A stretch of DNA of 64,000 nt from NCBI GenBank assembly GCA_020632955.1, contig JACKEO010000006.1, positions 62,001 through 126,000 on the forward strand, read 5' to 3'. The DNA is from Alphaproteobacteria bacterium (GTDB lineage: Bacteria; Myxococcota_A; UBA796; GCA-2862545). Positions 16,377-24,574 of this stretch are shown piece after piece. The position numbers and the translations under genes are program-made. How positions within the stretch are numbered: the first letter of the stretch is position 1; each line of letters starts with the position of its first letter. The notes beneath the pieces were generated by a model. The model saw nothing but the letters and a program-made list of their open reading frames with translations, was not told the DNA's origin and did not search any database.

Positions 16377-16937
16377 ATGCGTGCAGTGCGCGGAATGGTG
16401 GGGTACGAACGGCGTTCACGGCGAGGCGCCGTCCAGATCGAGTACGTGGTGCTCGCCGGCATGGTGGCCACGGTCGCCTTCCTCTTCGCGGCGTTGCCGG
16501 ATGCCGTCGGGGCGTCGCTGGTGAGCGCGGGCGCGAACATGGACCGCGACGGCGTGACCGCGCGCGACGACGACGGCAGCGTGCCCCCGGACGGGCCGGA
16601 TGCGGGCGAGCCCGATCCCGGTGGAGGCGACGGCTCCGAGGATCCCCCCTCCGAGGACGGGGACGAGGACGAGGCCTGCGAGGGCAGCCTGCTGACCGTG
16701 TCGGCGGACGTCGCCGCCCAGATCCAGGACGTCGCGGCCGCCGCAGGCCTGTGCGTGGCCGTGGACAGGGATCTGTCCATCCACACCGAGGCGGAGGCGG
16801 CCCTGATCACCGCGCTCCTCGAGGCTGCCGCCGAGGCGGAGGCCGATGTGGACCTGCTGAACGGGCTCATCGCCGACGCCGGCCTCGACGTGCTCACCCG
16901 GCCGGGCACGTGGGGAAGCGACCCCTGGTCCCCCTGA
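16377..16937 (+). CDS. Flp-type (type IVb) pilin-like protein with acidic C-terminal domain
   Basis: 186-residue prepilin-like protein. The short basic leader ends in RRSRRG, followed by AVQIEYVVLAGMVATVAF: a processing Gly followed by Glu at +5 and Tyr at +6, the hallmark of Flp/TadE-type pilins, within one hydrophobic helix. After the helix comes an Asp/Gly/Pro-rich linker (about 55-100) and a folded-looking C-terminal region with two Cys. Flp major pilins are only 50-70 residues, so this is more likely a minor pilin or pseudopilin. No tad/cpa secretion genes occur in the window. The ATG at 16377 is chosen because the leader then has prepilin length. Confidence 0.7.
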   Translation: MRAVRGMVGYERRSRRGAVQIEYVVLAGMVATVAFLFAALPDAVGASLVSAGANMDRDGVTARDDDGSVPPDGPDAGEPDPGGGDGSEDPPSEDGDEDEACEGSLLTVSADVAAQIQDVAAAAGLCVAVDRDLSIHTEAEAALITALLEAAAEAEADVDLLNGLIADAGLDVLTRPGTWGSDPWSP

Positions 16938-16985
16938 GACGTCGCAGCGCGGCGCGGGAGGCGCGCCCAGGCGTCGCTTCTGGCG

Positions 16986-17000
16986 CCCGGGAAGCCCGGG
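16986..17000. terminator. Possible shared terminator between convergent genes
   Basis: CCCGGG-AAG-CCCGGG forms a short GC hairpin in the 63-bp gap between the pilin-like gene and the TPR gene, directly at the latter's stop codon. There is no U-tract on either strand, so the call is weak. Confidence 0.25.
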
Positions 17001-17831
17001 TCAGGGACAGTCGAGGCGCAGTCGGCTCACCGTGTGGCGGGCCTGCGCCGCGATGACGCCCTCGCCGGCCTGGAGACCGCACACGATGCGGGCGTGCTCG
17101 GCGTCCTCGCCGAGGCGGAACAGGGCCTGCGCCTTGCCCCAGCGGGCGGGGATCGCGTGTTCCGGGCGCTGTGCGGCGAGCTCGAAGTGCGCGAGCGCGG
17201 CCTCCGGGTGCGCCGCCAGCAGGGCCCATCCGCGCTCCAGGTGGGTGACCGTGTCGGTCGGGCCCGAGGGCCCACCGGGCGCGCGGGTGACCGCCGCCGT
17301 CCCGGAGGACACGCGCGGCGCCATCGGGGGCGGCACTGCGGGCGGCGTCGGCGCGGGCGCGGAGGTGCCGGCCACGCTCTCCATCGGTGCGGAGGGGAGC
17401 TTCGACGGGGCGATCGTGGCGACCACCGGCGTCTCGACGGGGGCTTCCCCAGGCTCCGGCGGGGCCGGCGGCACGAGGGCCGCCACCGCGTACAGGCAGG
17501 CCGTGGCACCCAGCCCGATGCCCAGGAGCACGCCGCGCTCGTCCAGGATCCCGAGGCGCTCGCTGCCCTTGCGGGAAGCCCGTGGGTCGGCGCGCAGGGG
17601 AGGGCGGGTGGCGCCGTGCCGCGCCCGGAACCGCACCACGTCACCCTCGTCCGGTCGGTTGGGCGACAGCACGGCGCCGACCAGCGCGGGGTGCGCCGCC
17701 GAGACCTCCGCACGGGTGGGCACGCCGTCGGGCTCGGGGGCCCACCGCGTGGCGGCGGCCTCCTTGCGGTCGACGACGAAGGTGTCCTCGTCTTCCTCGG
17801 CGGGACGACGGGGTGGTGGTGTGGTGATCAT
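17001..17831 (-). CDS. Membrane-anchored protein with TPR-like C-terminus, function unknown
   Basis: 276-residue protein not assigned to a named family. Residues about 1-100 are hydrophilic (MITTPPPRRPAEEDEDTF...). One membrane helix follows near residues 105-125 (GVLLGIGLGATACLYAVAAL). A Pro/Ala-rich linker comes next, then a C-terminal region with TPR-like helices (ERGWALLAAHPEAALAHFELA). The ATG at 17831 has AGGGGGA upstream. It is divergent from the TSP3 surface protein across 129 bp. The topology, a cytoplasmic disordered arm plus a periplasmic TPR, resembles gliding, sporulation or secretion accessory proteins, but no function can be stated. Confidence 0.7.
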   Translation of the reverse strand: MITTPPPRRPAEEDEDTFVVDRKEAAATRWAPEPDGVPTRAEVSAAHPALVGAVLSPNRPDEGDVVRFRARHGATRPPLRADPRASRKGSERLGILDERGVLLGIGLGATACLYAVAALVPPAPPEPGEAPVETPVVATIAPSKLPSAPMESVAGTSAPAPTPPAVPPPMAPRVSSGTAAVTRAPGGPSGPTDTVTHLERGWALLAAHPEAALAHFELAAQRPEHAIPARWGKAQALFRLGEDAEHARIVCGLQAGEGVIAAQARHTVSRLRLDCP

Positions 17832-17960
17832 GGGTCCCCCTGACGCGGGCCGCTGGGGCCCCGATCCTCTCTTCGGTCCGGCTTCGCTCAACCTGCACCA
17901 AAGACGCACGATGAAGGAAGAACAGCACAACGGTCCCGCACGGGTCCGGTTGGGGGGTGC

Positions 17961-19971
17961 ATGGCGATCACGAGCAGTCTTCCTCGCCGATGGGCAAGCG
18001 CCACGCTGATCGCCCTGTCCCTGATCCCGGGGGCGGCACGGGCGGCGAGCGATGCGGACGACGACGGCCTCGAGGACGGCGAGGAGACCACCACCTGGGG
18101 CACGCGCACCGATCTGGCCGACACGGACGGTGACGGCCTCGACGACGGTGCCGAGGTCTGGCTCTGGGGCTCCGATCCCACGCTGAAGGACACGGACGGC
18201 GACGGCGTGGAGGACGGGGCTGAGGTGGCCGCGGGCACCGATCCGGACGATCCCGACACCGACCACGACGGGAGCCCGGACGGGGAGGAGGCGCTGCGTG
18301 GCACGGATCCCCTCGACCCCGACTCCGACCACGACCTCCTCAGGGACGGGCTCGAGGGCCCCGCGACGCCGGAGCACCCGAACCGCTTCGGCACCGACCC
18401 CCTCGATCCCGACAGCGACGATGGGGGCGTGCCCGACGGCATCGAGCTGCTGCGCCTGCTCCTGGGGAACGGCGCCGCACCGCTCGGCGACCCCCTCTCG
18501 GGCCTCGACGACGCCGTCATCCGGCTGACCACCCTGCTCGACACCGACGGGGACGACGTGCCGGACGTGGTCGAGCTCCTCTGGCTGTCCACGGACATCC
18601 TCGACAAGGACAGCGACGACGACGGCCTGGAGGACGGGGACGAGCTCTGGATCCACGGCACCGACCCCGACGACCCGGACACCGACGGCGACGGCCTGTC
18701 GGACCGGCACGAGATCGAGGTCAGCCAGACGAACCCGCTCTGGGCGGACGTCGACCGCGACGGTGCGAACGACGCGGACGAGGTGGCGGCCACCACGGAT
18801 CCCTTCCACCCCGACACCGACGGCGACGGCCTGGGCGACGGCGAGGAGGCGCTGCACGGGTCCGACCCCTGGCTGGTCGACAGCGACCTCGAGGGTCTGT
18901 GGGATGGCGTGGAGGTCCACGTGCATGGCACCGACCCCACGGAGGCCGACACCGACACGGGCACCATCGACGACAAGACCGAGGTCGACCGCGGCACGGA
19001 TCCCCTCGACCCGGCCGACGACCTCCCGCCGGGAGACTCCGGCGACAGCGGCGACTCGGGCACCGGCGATTCGGGCGATTCGGGCGACTCGGGCGACAGC
19101 GGCGACTCGGGCGCAGGGGACTCCGGGGACAGCGGCGATTCGGGCGACTCCGGCGCCGGCGACTCGGGGGACAGCGGCGACTCGGGCGCCGGCGACTCCG
19201 GCGACGGGGACTCCGGCGACAACAGGCGACCAGGCGACTCCGGGCGCGGCGACTCCGGGGACAGCGGCGACTCCGGCGACCGGCGCTGGCGACTCCGGGC
19301 GACAGCGGCGACTCCGGACAGCGGCGATGGCGACTCGGGCGACCGCCCGACGGGACCCGGCGACTCGGCGACTCCTCGGGGGACTCCGGCGACTCCGGGG
19401 GACTCCGGCGATTCCGGGGACTCGGGCGACAGCGGCGACTCCGACTCCGGGGACTCCGGCGACAGCGGCGACTCGGCGCGACTCCGGCGACTCCGGGCGA
19501 CAGCGGCGACTCCGGCGCTGGCGACTCGGGCGACAGCGGCGATTCGGGCGACTCCGGCACTCCGGCGACTCGGGTGACTCCGGCACCGGCGACTCCGGGG
19601 ACTCCGGCAATGGCGACTCGGGCACCGGCGACTCCGGGGACTCGGGCGACAGCGGCGACTCCGGAGACAGCGGCGACTCGGGTGACTCCGGCACGGGTGA
19701 CAGCGGCGACTCGGGCGACTCCGGCAACGGCGACTCGGGCGCGGGCGACTCGGGCGACTCCGGCACCGGAGACTCGGGCGACTCCGGAGACAGCGGCGAC
19801 TCCGGCGACTCCGGCGCCGTCCCCGGCACCGGCGCAGATCTCCTCGACCACGGCTGGCTCTACCGGGGCGGCGCCTGCGGCGACGGCTGCGCCTCCACCG
19901 GCGGCTCACGAAGCCTCACGCCCCTCGGCGTCCTGTTGTTCCTCGCCCTGCGTCGTCGGAGGACCGCATGA
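17961..19971 (+). CDS. Surface protein with TSP3 calcium-binding repeats, GDSG linker and MYXO-CTERM-like tail (frame broken)
   Basis: Predicted exported, cell-surface-anchored protein. A signal peptide (MAITSSLPRRWASATLIALS...) is followed by about 330 residues of thrombospondin-type-3 repeats, in which DTDGDGLDDG-like calcium loops alternate with GTDP motifs. A long GDSGDSG linker comes next. The tail GGACGDGCAS...LTPLGVLLFLALRRRR has the Cys, helix and Arg-cluster layout of MYXO-CTERM-type sorting signals. As given, the first frame stops at 19577, while the tail is in another frame ending at 19971. GDSG coding hops between all three frames at about 19280-19320, 19340-19400, 19470-19500 and 19553-19565. 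The gene ends in ATGA with the OmpA gene, supporting 19971 as the true end. Frame breaks may be sequencing or assembly errors in the repeat, or real slippage. Confidence 0.75.
19030..19830 (+). repeat. GDSG-coding low-complexity tandem repeat
   Basis: About 800 bp of near-repeats of GGCGACTCCGGCGACAGC-like units coding for Gly-Asp-Ser. Units vary at the third codon position, with occasional Ala, Asn or Thr in place of Asp. Several single-base or few-base indels switch the reading frame. The opposite strand reads as Pro-Glu-Ser-rich nonsense. Confidence 0.85.
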
Positions 19972-21734
19972 TCCCCGCCCTCCTCCTCTCGTCGGCGCTG
20001 GCGCAGACCACCCCCACGGTGCCGCGACTGGACGCCCACACCCTGGCGCCCGCGCTCGACGCGCCGGCCCTCTTCCTCACCGACACCACGGGCTTCGACT
20101 CCGATCAGCGGGGCTTCGCGCGGGTGCTCTTCGGCTACGCCTACGCGCCCCTCGTCGCCGACGACGCGATGACCGGCGACAAGGTGGACATCGTCCGACA
20201 CCTCGCCCATGCCGACCTCATGGGCGGCTACCAGGCCGGCCCCGTGCGCATCGGCGTGCGTGTGCCGCTGGTGTACGGCACCGGGGACCTGGGGGAGGGC
20301 GGTGGCCTCGGCGACGTGCTCGCCGACCTCCGGGTCACGCTGCTCCGTCGCGACCGCAAGCCCCTCGGACTGGCGCTCGGCGCCGGCATCACGGCCCCCA
20401 CCGCCACCGGGCTCGGCGTGGCCCTGGGCCGGGGCGGGGTGGGCTGGAGCGCGCGCGCCGTCCTGGACGGACGCGTGGGGCCCGCGCTCCTCGCGGGCCA
20501 GCTCGCCGTGCAGGGCGGTCCCGACACGGGCGTGGACGAGGTGGCGTGGAGCACGCTGCTGCAGGCCCGGTTCGGCAGCGCGATCACCCTGACACCCGTC
20601 GTCGACCTCACGGCGGAGATCACCGCGGGCGTCGACGTCGCCGGTCCCGTCACCCTGCGGGATGCGCCCCTCGAGCTCCTCGTGGGCACGGCGCTGCACA
20701 CCCAGCGCGGCGTGCGCGTGCGCGTGGGCGCGGGAGCCGGCCTCACACCGGGGGTGGGCACGCCTGCGGCGCGCGCCCTGCTCGGCCTGGACTGGGAGAA
20801 GAAGCCCACCCTCGAGGTGGTGGAGGAGGTGGCCCCGGTCCCGGTGCGGCTGGTGTTCGTGGACGCCACGGGCACCCCTCTGCCGGGCGTGCTCGCCACG
20901 CTCGGCGACCTGGGCGGCGTGGAGGGCGACGACGGCGTCACCTGGTCGCTCCCGCCCGGCGTCTACGCGCTGCAGGCCCAGGCCGAGGACCGCGCGCGGC
21001 TCCGTCGCGATCTGGTGGTGCCCGAGGCCGGGCTGGACGGCCTGGAGATCGGCCTCGGCGACGCCCCGCCCCCGGGCTTCGGTCGCGTGGTGCTGTCGGT
21101 GCAGGGCGAGGGCGGGGAGCCCGTCGCCGCGCGCTGGAAGGCCGGTGACCTCCACGGCGTGCTCGACGCCGGGGAGGGGCGCCTCACCCTGCCCGAGGGC
21201 CGGCACCTGCTCGCGGTCTCCGCCGAGGGCTTCGGTGCGGCGCGGCTCCAGCTCGACGTCCTGCCGGGCGGCGAGAGCATCGTCGCCCTGGTGCTGCAGG
21301 CGCCGCAGGTCACCGTGCTCGAGGACCGCATCGCGCTGCGCGGCCGCGTGTTCTTCGCCACCGACACCGCCGTCCTCTCGGAGGCCAGCCACCCGCTGCT
21401 CCGAGAGCTCGCGCAGACCCTCGTGGATCACCCCGAGATCACGCGCGTGCGCATCGAGGGCCACACCGACCGGCGAGGCTCTGCAGGCTACAACCTGCGC
21501 CTCAGCGAGGCGCGGGCGCGGGCGGTGCAGGCCTTCCTCGTCGCGCTCGGCGTCGATCCCCTGCGCATGGAGGCGGCGGGCATGGGCGAGAGCCGCCCGC
21601 TCGACCCCGAGGACTCCATCGCCGCGTGGGCGGTGAACCGGCGGGTGGAGGTGCACATCGTGGAGCGGCGCCCCGCGGTCGCGTCCTCGGCCTCCTTCCG
21701 CGGCGCCTCCGGCGAGGGCGTCACGGCGCCGTGA
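19968..21734 (+). CDS. OmpA-family outer-membrane protein
   Basis: 588-residue envelope protein coupled by ATGA to the TSP3 surface gene. A short signal peptide (MIPALLLSSALAQT) precedes a region of about 270 residues with alternating strands and Gly, probably an outer-membrane barrel (transporter-like). Two carboxypeptidase-regulatory-like beta domains follow at about 285-430 (VRLVFVDATGTPLPGVLATL). The peptidoglycan-binding OmpA C-terminal domain is at about 450-560, with RIEGHTDRRGSAGYNLRLSE and NRRVEVHIVE. This is the usual layout of myxobacterial OmpA/Ig-like envelope proteins. The 3' end overlaps the convergent gluQ by 14 bp. Confidence 0.88.
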   Translation: MIPALLLSSALAQTTPTVPRLDAHTLAPALDAPALFLTDTTGFDSDQRGFARVLFGYAYAPLVADDAMTGDKVDIVRHLAHADLMGGYQAGPVRIGVRVPLVYGTGDLGEGGGLGDVLADLRVTLLRRDRKPLGLALGAGITAPTATGLGVALGRGGVGWSARAVLDGRVGPALLAGQLAVQGGPDTGVDEVAWSTLLQARFGSAITLTPVVDLTAEITAGVDVAGPVTLRDAPLELLVGTALHTQRGVRVRVGAGAGLTPGVGTPAARALLGLDWEKKPTLEVVEEVAPVPVRLVFVDATGTPLPGVLATLGDLGGVEGDDGVTWSLPPGVYALQAQAEDRARLRRDLVVPEAGLDGLEIGLGDAPPPGFGRVVLSVQGEGGEPVAARWKAGDLHGVLDAGEGRLTLPEGRHLLAVSAEGFGAARLQLDVLPGGESIVALVLQAPQVTVLEDRIALRGRVFFATDTAVLSEASHPLLRELAQTLVDHPEITRVRIEGHTDRRGSAGYNLRLSEARARAVQAFLVALGVDPLRMEAAGMGESRPLDPEDSIAAWAVNRRVEVHIVERRPAVASSASFRGASGEGVTAP

Positions 21735-22557
21735 ACGGGCCCGGCGGGACCGCGGCGGCTGCGAAGGCCGCCACGGCCTCCTCCGGGCGGTCGACCGCGT
21801 CGATCCCCAGCCACGGCGACACCTGGCGCCACACGTCCGAGGGCGTCCACCCCGCCGCGCGCAACGCCCGCAGCTCGGTGGACCCGTGCGACTTCGAGAG
21901 CTTCCGGCCGTCGGCACCCAGCACGAGCGGGGTGTGCAGCCAGGTGGGCGGCGCCCGTCCGAGGGCCGCCCACACCGGCAGCTGCACGGCCGTCACCTCC
22001 AGCAGGTCCGCCCCGCGCACCACCTCCGTCACCCCGTCGCGCACGTCATCGGCCACCACCGCCAGCGGGTAGGCCACCACGCCGTCGCGGCGCACGAGCA
22101 CCGGGTCGCCCAGGGTGCGCGCGGGCTCCACCACCACCTCGCCGCGGGCCCGGTCGTGCACCACCACGGGGCCGTCGGGCAGCCGGAAGCGGATCGCGCC
22201 CTCCGTGTGGCCCGCCGCGCGGCAGGTGCCCTGGTACACCCCTCCGGTGTCGCGGATCTGCGCGCGCGTGCAGGTGCACCGGTAGGTGTGGGGCGCGAGC
22301 GTGGCCAGCGCCTCGGCGTAGGAGCGCGAGGACTGGCGCAGCACCTCGGCGTCCCAGTCCAGGCCGAGCCAGGCCAGGTCCTCGCGGTGGGCGGCCTCGA
22401 CGTCGGGACGGGCGCGCTCGAGGTCCACGTCCTCCACGCGCAGCAGCAGCCGCCCCCCCGCGGCGCGCGCCGACAGCCAGGCCCCCACGAAGGCCACGGC
22501 GTTGCCGAGGTGGAGGTGACCCGACGGGGTGGGCGCGAGCCGGCCGACGATCACCAC
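21721..22557 (-). CDS. gluQ: Glutamyl-Q tRNA(Asp) synthetase
   Basis: Paralogue of glutamyl-tRNA synthetase lacking the anticodon domain; it attaches glutamate to queuosine-34 of tRNA-Asp. It has 278 residues, slightly short of the usual 290-310. The class I signatures are HLHLGN (HIGH-like, residues about 15-20) and KLSKSHG (KMSKS-like). The zinc site is CTCT followed by YQGTC. The GTG at 22557 starts directly before the Rossmann strand (VIVGRLAPTPSG); a second in-frame GTG follows at 22554. It lies 10 nt downstream of the subtilase-like gene. Confidence 0.92.
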   Translation of the reverse strand: MVIVGRLAPTPSGHLHLGNAVAFVGAWLSARAAGGRLLLRVEDVDLERARPDVEAAHREDLAWLGLDWDAEVLRQSSRSYAEALATLAPHTYRCTCTRAQIRDTGGVYQGTCRAAGHTEGAIRFRLPDGPVVVHDRARGEVVVEPARTLGDPVLVRRDGVVAYPLAVVADDVRDGVTEVVRGADLLEVTAVQLPVWAALGRAPPTWLHTPLVLGADGRKLSKSHGSTELRALRAAGWTPSDVWRQVSPWLGIDAVDRPEEAVAAFAAAAVPPGPFTAP

Positions 22558-22567
22558 GCGCCCCGGA

Positions 22568-23326
22568 TCAGGCGTACCCGATCTCGGGGTAGGGCACGAG
22601 CGCGCGCTCGCGCATGCGCTCGACGATGCCCACCGCGTCCACCGTCGGCATCGCCTGCCGCAGGCAGGCCACCATGCCCGACAGGTGGGCCGTGGCCAGG
22701 CCGGACCCCCGGTACTTCGACCCGCCGACGGAGCCGTCGGTCTGCCCCGAGGTGAGGAACTTCTCGGTGAGCGACGGCCACGACTTCTTCGGGAAGCGCT
22801 CGGGGTCGAAGTAGAAGAAGCGGCCCGGAGGGCAGGCGGGATCGCTGGCCACGCCCACGGTCTCGGGCAGATCGGCCGGGTAGACGCGCTCGCCCCGCGG
22901 GTGGGCGGCGGCGAGCACCACGGCACCGCGGTCGAAGGCCTGCGCGCAGCAGTCGCGCAGCAGCAGCGCCTTGCCCATGTTCGGCGTGCCCAGCGACAGG
23001 TTGATCACGTGGGCGCCGCTGCGGGCGGCCGACTCGATGCCCGCCGCCATGAGGTCGGCCGAGCTGTGGAGCTTCGCCCCCATGATCTTCACGGCCACGA
23101 TGCGGGCGCCGGGGGCGATGCGGTGCACCGCCGCGGCGATCTCGGTGCCGTGGCCGTGCTCGTCCTGGAAGTGCTGGTGCAGCTGCGCGTGGCCCGTGGC
23201 CGTCAGGTCGATGCCCCAGCCCTCCACCTCGGCGCCGGCGAGGCGCGGGTCGTCGGGGTTCACGCCGGAGTCGATCACCGCGATGGTGACGCCGGTGCCG
23301 TCGTAGTTCCGTCCGAGGTACCGCAT
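22568..23326 (-). CDS. Subtilisin-fold (S8) protein, probably catalytically dead
   Basis: 252-residue cytoplasmic-looking protein of the subtilase fold, without signal or propeptide. The Asp motif VIDSGVNPDD (D19) and the His motif HGHGTEIA (H59) are intact. The serine motif reads GSGLATAHLSG where GTSMATPHVAG is expected, so the catalytic Ser position is G209 and only a neighbouring S208 remains. The oxyanion-hole Asn motif (AAAGN) is replaced by AAAHPRG. Both changes argue for a pseudoprotease, or for altered chemistry using S208. It is followed 10 nt later by gluQ and is divergent from the M28-like gene. Confidence 0.8.
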   Translation of the reverse strand: MRYLGRNYDGTGVTIAVIDSGVNPDDPRLAGAEVEGWGIDLTATGHAQLHQHFQDEHGHGTEIAAAVHRIAPGARIVAVKIMGAKLHSSADLMAAGIESAARSGAHVINLSLGTPNMGKALLLRDCCAQAFDRGAVVLAAAHPRGERVYPADLPETVGVASDPACPPGRFFYFDPERFPKKSWPSLTEKFLTSGQTDGSVGGSKYRGSGLATAHLSGMVACLRQAMPTVDAVGIVERMRERALVPYPEIGYA

Positions 23327-23433
23327 GCTGTCGAGCCTCCGCGGGCGACCTGCCCGGGCGCGCGCCCATGGTGCCTCGGTGGCTCCCCGGGAGCAAGCGC
23401 CGCGCTAGCTGCATCGGCACGAGGGGCGTCGAC

Positions 23434-24567
23434 GTGAGCGATCGCATCGCCGAGGACATGGAGGCGCTGGGCGCGCTGGGCCCGCGCTTCGCCGGCACGG
23501 ACGGGGAGCGCGCCGCCCTGGACGCCGTCACCGCCCGCCTGCCGCAGCCCGAGCTCGCGCGCGTCGAGGGCTTCGCCGGCCACACCCTGCCGTGGCTGGT
23601 GCTGGGCATGCACGGCGTCTGCGCCTTCGCCGCCGGCCTCGTCGGGCTCTGGTGGCCGCTCTGGGGCGCGCTGGGCTGCCTGGGCACCGCCGCGAGCCTG
23701 GCGGGGGAGGGCACGGGCACGGTGGGCCTGCTGCGCCTCTGGCTGCCCCGGCAGTCCTCGTACAACCTCGTGGTGCCGCACCCGCGGCCCGGCGCGCTGG
23801 GTTCGGTGGTGGTGTGCACCCCGCTCGACGCGCCGCGCACCCACGTGCGCCGGCCCGCGTGGGTGCGACGTCCGCTGCTCTTCGTCTTCGCGTCCACCGT
23901 GGTGCTGGGCGTGGTGCTCGCCCTGCGCTGGCTCTCGGAGCCCTGGGGCACGCCGCTGCTCAGCCTCTACGTGCTCTCGCTCGTGGTCACGGGCGTGGCC
24001 TCGGTGGTGGTGATCGCCACCCTGCGCAAGGCCTCGGCCGAGCCCGCGGACCCCGGAGGGATGGCCACGCTGCTGGCCCTGGAGCGTCACTGGACGGAGG
24101 AGCCCCTCGGCGGCCTCGAGGTGTGGACGGTGTTCACCGGCTGCGGACGGGCGCACCAGGACGGCATCCGCACCTTCCTGCACCTGCGCGCGCGGCGCCT
24201 GCCGGCCCCGGTGCTGCTGGTCTCGCTCACCGACGTGGGCCGGGCGCCCCTGCAGGCGGCGCGCACCGAGGGGCCGCTCTTCCGCCAGCACCACCTCGCC
24301 ACCGGCGCGGCCCTGGTGGAGCGCCTGCAGTGGGCGGGCGTGCGCATCCCTGCGGTGGATCGGCCCGAGGCGAGCGACGCGCGCGCGGCCGGCACGATGG
24401 GCATCCGCGCGCTGTCGCTGGTGGGCGGCAAGGGCCCCCCCGATCCCGACGCCGTGCGGCGGGCGGCCGCGCTCACCGACACGCTCCTGCGCTGGTATGC
24501 CGAGGACCTGGCCCGGGTGGGCGCGTCGGGCGTGGTGGGCGACGAGGTCGCGCCACCGGCGAGGTGA
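23434..24567 (+). CDS. M28-peptidase-like integral membrane protein with lost zinc ligands
   Basis: 377-residue protein resembling membrane-embedded M28 (aminopeptidase-fold) proteins. The layout is a short N-terminal segment with G-P-R-F-A-G-T-D-G-E-R, hydrophobic helices about 48-90, the first peptidase strand (SVVVCTPLDAPRT), two further helices, then ADPGGMATLLALER and VWTVFTGCGRAH. In active M28 enzymes these are H-x-D, D-N-x-x-G and EE. Here the His, the Asn context and the Glu pair are missing while single Asps remain, so zinc binding is unlikely. The GTG at 23434 gives the likely start. Confidence 0.6.
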   Translation: MSDRIAEDMEALGALGPRFAGTDGERAALDAVTARLPQPELARVEGFAGHTLPWLVLGMHGVCAFAAGLVGLWWPLWGALGCLGTAASLAGEGTGTVGLLRLWLPRQSSYNLVVPHPRPGALGSVVVCTPLDAPRTHVRRPAWVRRPLLFVFASTVVLGVVLALRWLSEPWGTPLLSLYVLSLVVTGVASVVVIATLRKASAEPADPGGMATLLALERHWTEEPLGGLEVWTVFTGCGRAHQDGIRTFLHLRARRLPAPVLLVSLTDVGRAPLQAARTEGPLFRQHHLATGAALVERLQWAGVRIPAVDRPEASDARAAGTMGIRALSLVGGKGPPDPDAVRRAAALTDTLLRWYAEDLARVGASGVVGDEVAPPAR

Positions 24568-24574
24568 GCCCCGA

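Noticed and set aside
17832..19829. Minus-strand open frame rich in PESPESPESP repeats
   Set aside because: It is the reverse complement of the GDSG-coding tract. Only its last part (17001-17831) is a real gene with its own ATG and ribosome site.
19030..19830. Repeat tract as a possible CRISPR array
   Set aside because: Units are short, continuous and degenerate with no unique spacers, and they code for GDSG.
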